Assembly: GCA_002448875.1 (NCBI GenBank)
Contig: DKAS01000097.1
Coordinates: forward strand, 1-8,781
Reading direction: 5' to 3'
Origin: Proteobacteria bacterium UBA6920
GTDB taxonomy: Bacteria; Pseudomonadota; Gammaproteobacteria; SG8-11
Length of the DNA stretch: 8,781 nucleotides
Shown here: one piece after another, positions 5,757 through 8,781 of the stretch
How positions within the stretch are numbered: position 1 is the first letter of the stretch
Layout: each line of letters opens with the position of its first letter
The notes under the pieces: generated by a model
The model's database searches: none
What the model was told of the DNA's origin: nothing
What the model saw: only the letters and a program-made list of their open reading frames with translations
Program-made: the position numbers and the translations under genes

Positions 5757-7094
5757 ATGAAAAACCTGACAGTGGCATCCGCGGTTCTGTCTTCCGTTCT
5801 GCTCTGCGCCACCGGCCTGGCTCGCGGCGCACCTGGCGCACCGGTGCTGGAACTGCCGCTGGCCGACTACCCCTACAACTGGGACTACGGCTATCGCGCC
5901 CCCAGCATGCAGCAGTCGCTGGAGCTGAGCAAGGATTTTTACCTGTACGGACATGATCGACTGCACCAGTTGTTTGCCCGCCGCCCCGCCTGGCGCATCA
6001 TCACCACCACCGCCTTCGACGTGCTCGCCATCTGGCTGCCGCCAGGCAGCGCCTGGACCCATGAGGAATGGCATCGCGCGGTGATGGGCCGCTACGGCAT
6101 AGACAGCTATGACGAAGTTTATCGCTTCAATCTGTTCGCCGACAGCATCTCCGTCAGCAAGGTGCGTGACGAAGACCTGATCCGCCTGAAAAGCCAGCAC
6201 CCGGCAGACATGGTGCGCATGCACATCGCCGGCAGCGAAGCCCAGCTGGAGCTGAGCTTCGCCCTGGAAAAGGACATGTTCTTCCGCGACACCCCCGCCT
6301 GGGGTGGCGTGGTGCGCTGGGACAACTATATCAATGCCATCGGTTATCTGCAGTTGTGCGACTCTGCCGAGGCCGACACCACCACCCAGGAATTTCTCGC
6401 CAGCGAGGATACGCACATCAGCAAGCGCGACTTCACCGGACTGGACTGTGATGGCTGGGTCTATGACCTGTTTCGCCCCGACGAGCCCTATGCTGCCCGC
6501 GGTGTGCACCCCTCCGGCGTGGGCATCGATCGCTACATTCAACACAGCGACCTGACCCGCCAGGAAAAAAACTATTTGCACCGACAGTATCTGCTGTCCT
6601 ACCTCAATCTGGCCAATCCCTTCCTGCTGGAGTTTCGCCATTTCGCCGCCAGCAATCCCTGGAGCGGTCGTGCCGCCGCCTGGAACCTGACCCTGCGCCA
6701 TCACCTGACGTCCTTTGGCTATACCGTGGACGCCAATCTGTTCTGGCGCCAGGCCGGCGACAATCTGCTGTTCACCGTTCACAACTACTTCAATAAACAA
6801 CATTACTTCCCCGGATTCGATCTGGAACTGGTGGACACCCCGGTGAACCTGCTCGGGCACGCCGTCCCCGTGGGACTGGGCGCCGGCCTCTGGCAGCAAC
6901 CCGAGGCGCAGAGCTTCACCACTGATCGCGGCAGCGTCGGTGGGCATGCACGCCTGCGCCTGGCGTTGCCGCTGGGGCGCGACCTGGCGCCCTACGTGGA
7001 AATCGCCGGTAAAACCGCCGGCTGGCAGGCGGGCACGGTGTATCTGCAATCGCAGGTGGAAGGCCGCCTGGGCCTGCGCTGGACCCTGCGCTGA
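5757..7094 (+). CDS. Secreted HExxH-motif protein with barrel-like C-terminus, function unknown
   Basis: Uncharacterised 445-residue exported protein. A signal peptide (MKNLTVASAVLSSVLLCATG then LARGA) begins at ATG 5757; the ribosome site is weak. After a Tyr-rich stretch (ADYPYNWDYGYRAP) a hydrophobic segment FDVLAIWLPPG runs straight into HEEWH at residues 102-106, matching the HExxH zinc-protease signature, in helical context (THEEWHRAVMGRYGI). A possible third ligand is Glu161 or Glu164 in GSEAQLE; this is a guess. A middle helical region follows (about 140-300). From about residue 305 the chain is amphipathic beta (WNLTLRHHLTSFGYTVDANLFW, VPVGLGAGLW, HARLRLALPLG, EGRLGLRWTL), like a half-size outer-membrane barrel or a lipid-facing sheet. 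It may be an envelope metalloprotease or simply a barrel protein with a fortuitous motif. It appears monocistronic, with terminators downstream. Confidence 0.85.
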   Translation: MKNLTVASAVLSSVLLCATGLARGAPGAPVLELPLADYPYNWDYGYRAPSMQQSLELSKDFYLYGHDRLHQLFARRPAWRIITTTAFDVLAIWLPPGSAWTHEEWHRAVMGRYGIDSYDEVYRFNLFADSISVSKVRDEDLIRLKSQHPADMVRMHIAGSEAQLELSFALEKDMFFRDTPAWGGVVRWDNYINAIGYLQLCDSAEADTTTQEFLASEDTHISKRDFTGLDCDGWVYDLFRPDEPYAARGVHPSGVGIDRYIQHSDLTRQEKNYLHRQYLLSYLNLANPFLLEFRHFAASNPWSGRAAAWNLTLRHHLTSFGYTVDANLFWRQAGDNLLFTVHNYFNKQHYFPGFDLELVDTPVNLLGHAVPVGLGAGLWQQPEAQSFTTDRGSVGGHARLRLALPLGRDLAPYVEIAGKTAGWQAGTVYLQSQVEGRLGLRWTLR

Positions 7095-7123
7095 GCGGGT
7101 ATTTTTCCCCGCTTATATTTTTA
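7094..7123 (+). terminator. Weak rho-independent terminator-like hairpin
   Basis: AGCGGG (7094-7099) pairs with CCCGCT (7108-7113) around an 8-base loop and is followed by the AT-rich run TATATTTTTAT. It starts at the stop codon of the HExxH gene. The stem is only 6 bp and the T-tract is interrupted, so efficiency may be low; a stronger terminator lies 100 bases on. Confidence 0.5.
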
Positions 7124-7198
7124 TACGCGAAAGCTAAAGTCGCACCTGAGCCTGCCGATAATCAATATGTTGTTTACAATTACTACCCTCTCCCTCTC

Positions 7199-7227
7199 GC
7201 CCTTTCCTCTGGAAAGGGCATTTTTTT
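7199..7227 (+). terminator. Strong rho-independent terminator
   Basis: A perfect 9-bp stem, GCCCTTTCC (7199-7207) with GGAAAGGGC (7211-7219), has a TCT loop and is followed by A and seven T residues. It ends + strand transcription upstream of the next gene, as a second terminator for the HExxH transcript or for a short RNA starting in the gap. The pyrimidine-rich stretch 7183-7210 leads into it. Confidence 0.85.
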
Positions 7228-7240
7228 ATCGTCGAAAGTA

Positions 7241-7270
7241 TTAACGCAGCGGCGCAGAGACGGCTACAAT
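7241..7270 (+). promoter_or_regulatory. Putative sigma-70 promoter for the outer-membrane protein gene
   Basis: TTAACG (7241-7246, four of six to the -35 consensus) is separated by 18 bases from TACAAT (7265-7270, five of six to the -10 consensus). It lies just after the strong terminator. Transcription would begin near 7277, giving a leader of about 42 bases before the ATG at 7319. Confidence 0.55.
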
Positions 7271-7318
7271 ACGCCCGTGTTCGACCCGCAGATATCCATG
7301 ACTACAGGAGACTCCAGC

Positions 7319-7975
7319 ATGCACACCCGTCGCGTCCTTTTGCTGTCGGCTTTACTGTTGAGCGGCACCGCCCAGGCCTATGATCTGGACTTGAGCAAAA
7401 CCAAGCCCAGCGTCTTCAGCTACAACTATATCGAAGGCGGCTACGTGATCTATGACGAACAGGAACGGGACGGCATTTTCATCGACGGCTCCTACGGCGT
7501 TACCAAGAACTACAATCTGACCGCCGCCTACAGCAACACCTCGGGCTCCGTCGCGGGCAACGACTTCAAGGTCAGCAATTTCGCCCTCGGCGTGGGCTAT
7601 CACTTCAAATGGGATTTCACCAATCCCAAGCGCAGCCATTTCCTGGTTAAGGAGCTGGATGTGAATCCCGTGGCGGGTGTCGAGTCCACCAAAACGGTGG
7701 TAGATACACCCTTCGGTTCATCATCGGACAGTGAGGGCGGCGCCTATGCGGGGGTGAAGATGCGCAAGCGTTTCATGCCACAGGCGGAAATCGCCGCGGC
7801 CGTGATCTACCATACCAACTTCGACGGCATCTTCGCCTTCTCCATGGAAGCCCTCTGGGAAGTCACCCGTGATCTGTTCATCCGCGCCTCCGGCGAACAC
7901 TACGATGAAGATCCGTACATCAATTTCTTCGACAATGACAACGTCGCTCTGAGCGTGCGTTACCAGTTCAAATAG
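7319..7975 (+). CDS. Small outer-membrane beta-barrel protein
   Basis: A 218-residue precursor. ATG 7319 is chosen because AGGAGA (7306-7311) lies 7 bases before it and a clean signal peptide follows (MHTRRVLLLSALLLSGTAQA, cleavage before YDLDL); a GTG at 7277 would add 14 non-signal residues and coincides with the predicted transcription start. The mature chain is Gly/aromatic-rich alternating strands (SYNYIEGGYVIYD, IFIDGSYGVTKNYNLTAAYSN, FALGVGYHFKW, AAVIYHTNFDGIFAFSMEALW, LFIRASGEHYDE) and ends ALSVRYQFK, a near-canonical beta-signal with the aromatic at the penultimate residue. Size fits an OmpA-like or OmpW-like barrel of about eight strands that is assembled by the BAM complex. Ligand or transport function is not evident. 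It appears to be transcribed on its own, from the promoter at 7241-7270. Confidence 0.9.
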   Translation: MHTRRVLLLSALLLSGTAQAYDLDLSKTKPSVFSYNYIEGGYVIYDEQERDGIFIDGSYGVTKNYNLTAAYSNTSGSVAGNDFKVSNFALGVGYHFKWDFTNPKRSHFLVKELDVNPVAGVESTKTVVDTPFGSSSDSEGGAYAGVKMRKRFMPQAEIAAAVIYHTNFDGIFAFSMEALWEVTRDLFIRASGEHYDEDPYINFFDNDNVALSVRYQFK

Positions 7976-7982
7976 CCTTGCC

Positions 7983-8002
7983 GCCGCGCAGGGAAGCGCG
8001 GC
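7983..8002 (+). other. GC-rich hairpin after the barrel gene
   Basis: GCCGCGC (7983-7989) pairs perfectly with GCGCGGC (7996-8002) around a 6-base loop. It sits 8 bases after the stop codon but has no T-tract, so it is not a standard terminator; it could be a 3' stabilising hairpin or part of a rho-dependent end. Confidence 0.35.
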
Positions 8003-8084
8003 CCGCGGCCTTCCGGGCTTGACCTCGACCGCTGCTTGCCGGAGTCTAGCCGTGTTTGCCGTCACCCCAGGGAGGGAGTTTTGC

Positions 8085-8781
8085 ATGGGTTCGAGGTCCC
8101 GCCGTCTGTACCTGCCGTTGCTGCTGTTGTCCGTCACCGCCTGTGACTTGATCGGCGATCACCGCTCACCCCCTATCGTTTCCGGCCTCGACAGTCGCCC
8201 GTCGAACAAGCAGTGCCTGGCCGGCGAACGTCCGCTGCCGGCGGACCGGGTGCTGGAGCTGGCCGATGCTTATCCCAACCTGCAGTTTACTTACCCGGTG
8301 GCGCTGGCGCAGGCACCCAATGACGACGCTTACTGGTTCGTGGTGGAAAAACGCGGCCGGGTCATGGCGTTTCCCAACCATGGCGACGTGCAAAGCGCGC
8401 AGCTGATCTCCGTCATCGACCTCAGTGGCACCCGGGTCGACGCCCTGGGCGGCGACTTCAGCTCCGAGGCCGGTTTGCTGGGCATCGCCTTCCACCCGGA
8501 TTACCGCGACAACGGCTATGTCTATTTGTCATTCACCGCCAGCAACGCCAGCCTGGGCCTGCATTCGGTGATCTCTCGCTTCACCATGAACCCGCAAACA
8601 CTGACCCTGGACCCGGCCTCCGAGTCCGTGGTGCTCACCGTTCGTCAGCCTTACGGAAATCACAACGGCGGCAACATCGCCTTCGACCGCGACGGCTATC
8701 TGTTGATCGGTCTGGGCGACGGCGGCGACGGCGGCGATCCGCACAACAATGGGCAGAACACCGGCACGCTGCTGGGTGCCA
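8085..8781 (+). CDS. PQQ-dependent glucose/sorbosone dehydrogenase-family lipoprotein (5' part, runs off the window)
   Basis: The first 232 codons are visible and open to the window edge. ATG 8085 follows a strong GGAGGGAG ribosome site (8071-8078) by 6 bases. The N-terminus (MGSRSRRLYLPLLLLSVTAC) carries a lipobox VTAC with Cys20; Asp at +2 is an inner-membrane retention signal in enterobacteria, though the rule varies elsewhere. The domain begins near QFTYPVALAQAP with the first blade of a six-bladed beta-propeller (AYWFVVEKRGRVMAF), then the family signatures EAGLLGIAFHPDY, YVYLSFTA and the conserved NHNGGNIAFDRDGYLLIGLGDGG, whose His belongs to the PQQ/active-site region of soluble aldose dehydrogenases. 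It would oxidise sugars or similar alcohols in the periplasm with PQQ; the true substrate is unknown. The C-terminal blades and any added domains lie outside the window. Confidence 0.9.
   Translation, partial: MGSRSRRLYLPLLLLSVTACDLIGDHRSPPIVSGLDSRPSNKQCLAGERPLPADRVLELADAYPNLQFTYPVALAQAPNDDAYWFVVEKRGRVMAFPNHGDVQSAQLISVIDLSGTRVDALGGDFSSEAGLLGIAFHPDYRDNGYVYLSFTASNASLGLHSVISRFTMNPQTLTLDPASESVVLTVRQPYGNHNGGNIAFDRDGYLLIGLGDGGDGGDPHNNGQNTGTLLGA

Noticed and set aside
5637..7049. 470-codon minus-strand open frame opposite the HExxH gene
   Set aside because: Shadow frame: no ribosome site, no recognisable motif. The + strand frame has a signal peptide and a terminator after its stop.

Overview
The window is a GC-rich stretch with short intergenic gaps from a Gram-negative bacterium, most likely a gammaproteobacterium. 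The Gram-negative call rests on sec signal peptides, two lipoprotein signals and three proteins that look like outer-membrane beta-barrels; the class is inferred from overall protein style only. No RNA gene, insertion sequence, CRISPR array or replication origin was seen.

Left region (about 94-4385, + strand): a tightly packed four-cistron unit. It encodes an ECF sigma factor; a single-pass inner-membrane protein positioned like an anti-sigma factor but without a zinc motif; a secreted caspase-family (peptidase C14) gene; and a beta-propeller-like lipoprotein. Starts and stops abut or overlap, including an ATGA overlap at 3078-3081. The caspase frame is broken by a single in-frame TAG at 2119-2121. 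Downstream of it the same frame continues without any shift through an EF-hand calcium loop and a C-terminal segment resembling an outer-membrane beta-barrel. The intact gene would have encoded a signal peptide, caspase domain, EF-hand, beta-domain and barrel, which suggests a calcium-responsive caspase anchored in the outer membrane and tied to an envelope ECF signalling unit. Whether the TAG is a real nonsense mutation, a sequencing error or a read-through site cannot be decided here.

Middle region (4363-7094): a minus-strand gene for a secreted lipocalin-like/AttH-type protein (the CrtC-like 'predicted secreted hydrolase' family) converges on the operon and overlaps its last gene by 23 bases. 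Divergent from it, across a 194-base gap, is a secreted protein of unknown function that pairs an HEEWH (HExxH) motif with a beta-strand-rich, barrel-like C-terminal half.

Right region (7095-8781): a 224-base gap holds a weak and then a strong rho-independent terminator and a plausible sigma-70 promoter. It is followed by a small outer-membrane beta-barrel protein and the 5' part of a PQQ-type glucose/sorbosone dehydrogenase lipoprotein that runs off the window. Nearly every product is exported, so the window reads as an envelope-function neighbourhood. The most unusual items are the broken caspase-barrel gene with its sigma-factor operon, and the HExxH barrel protein.
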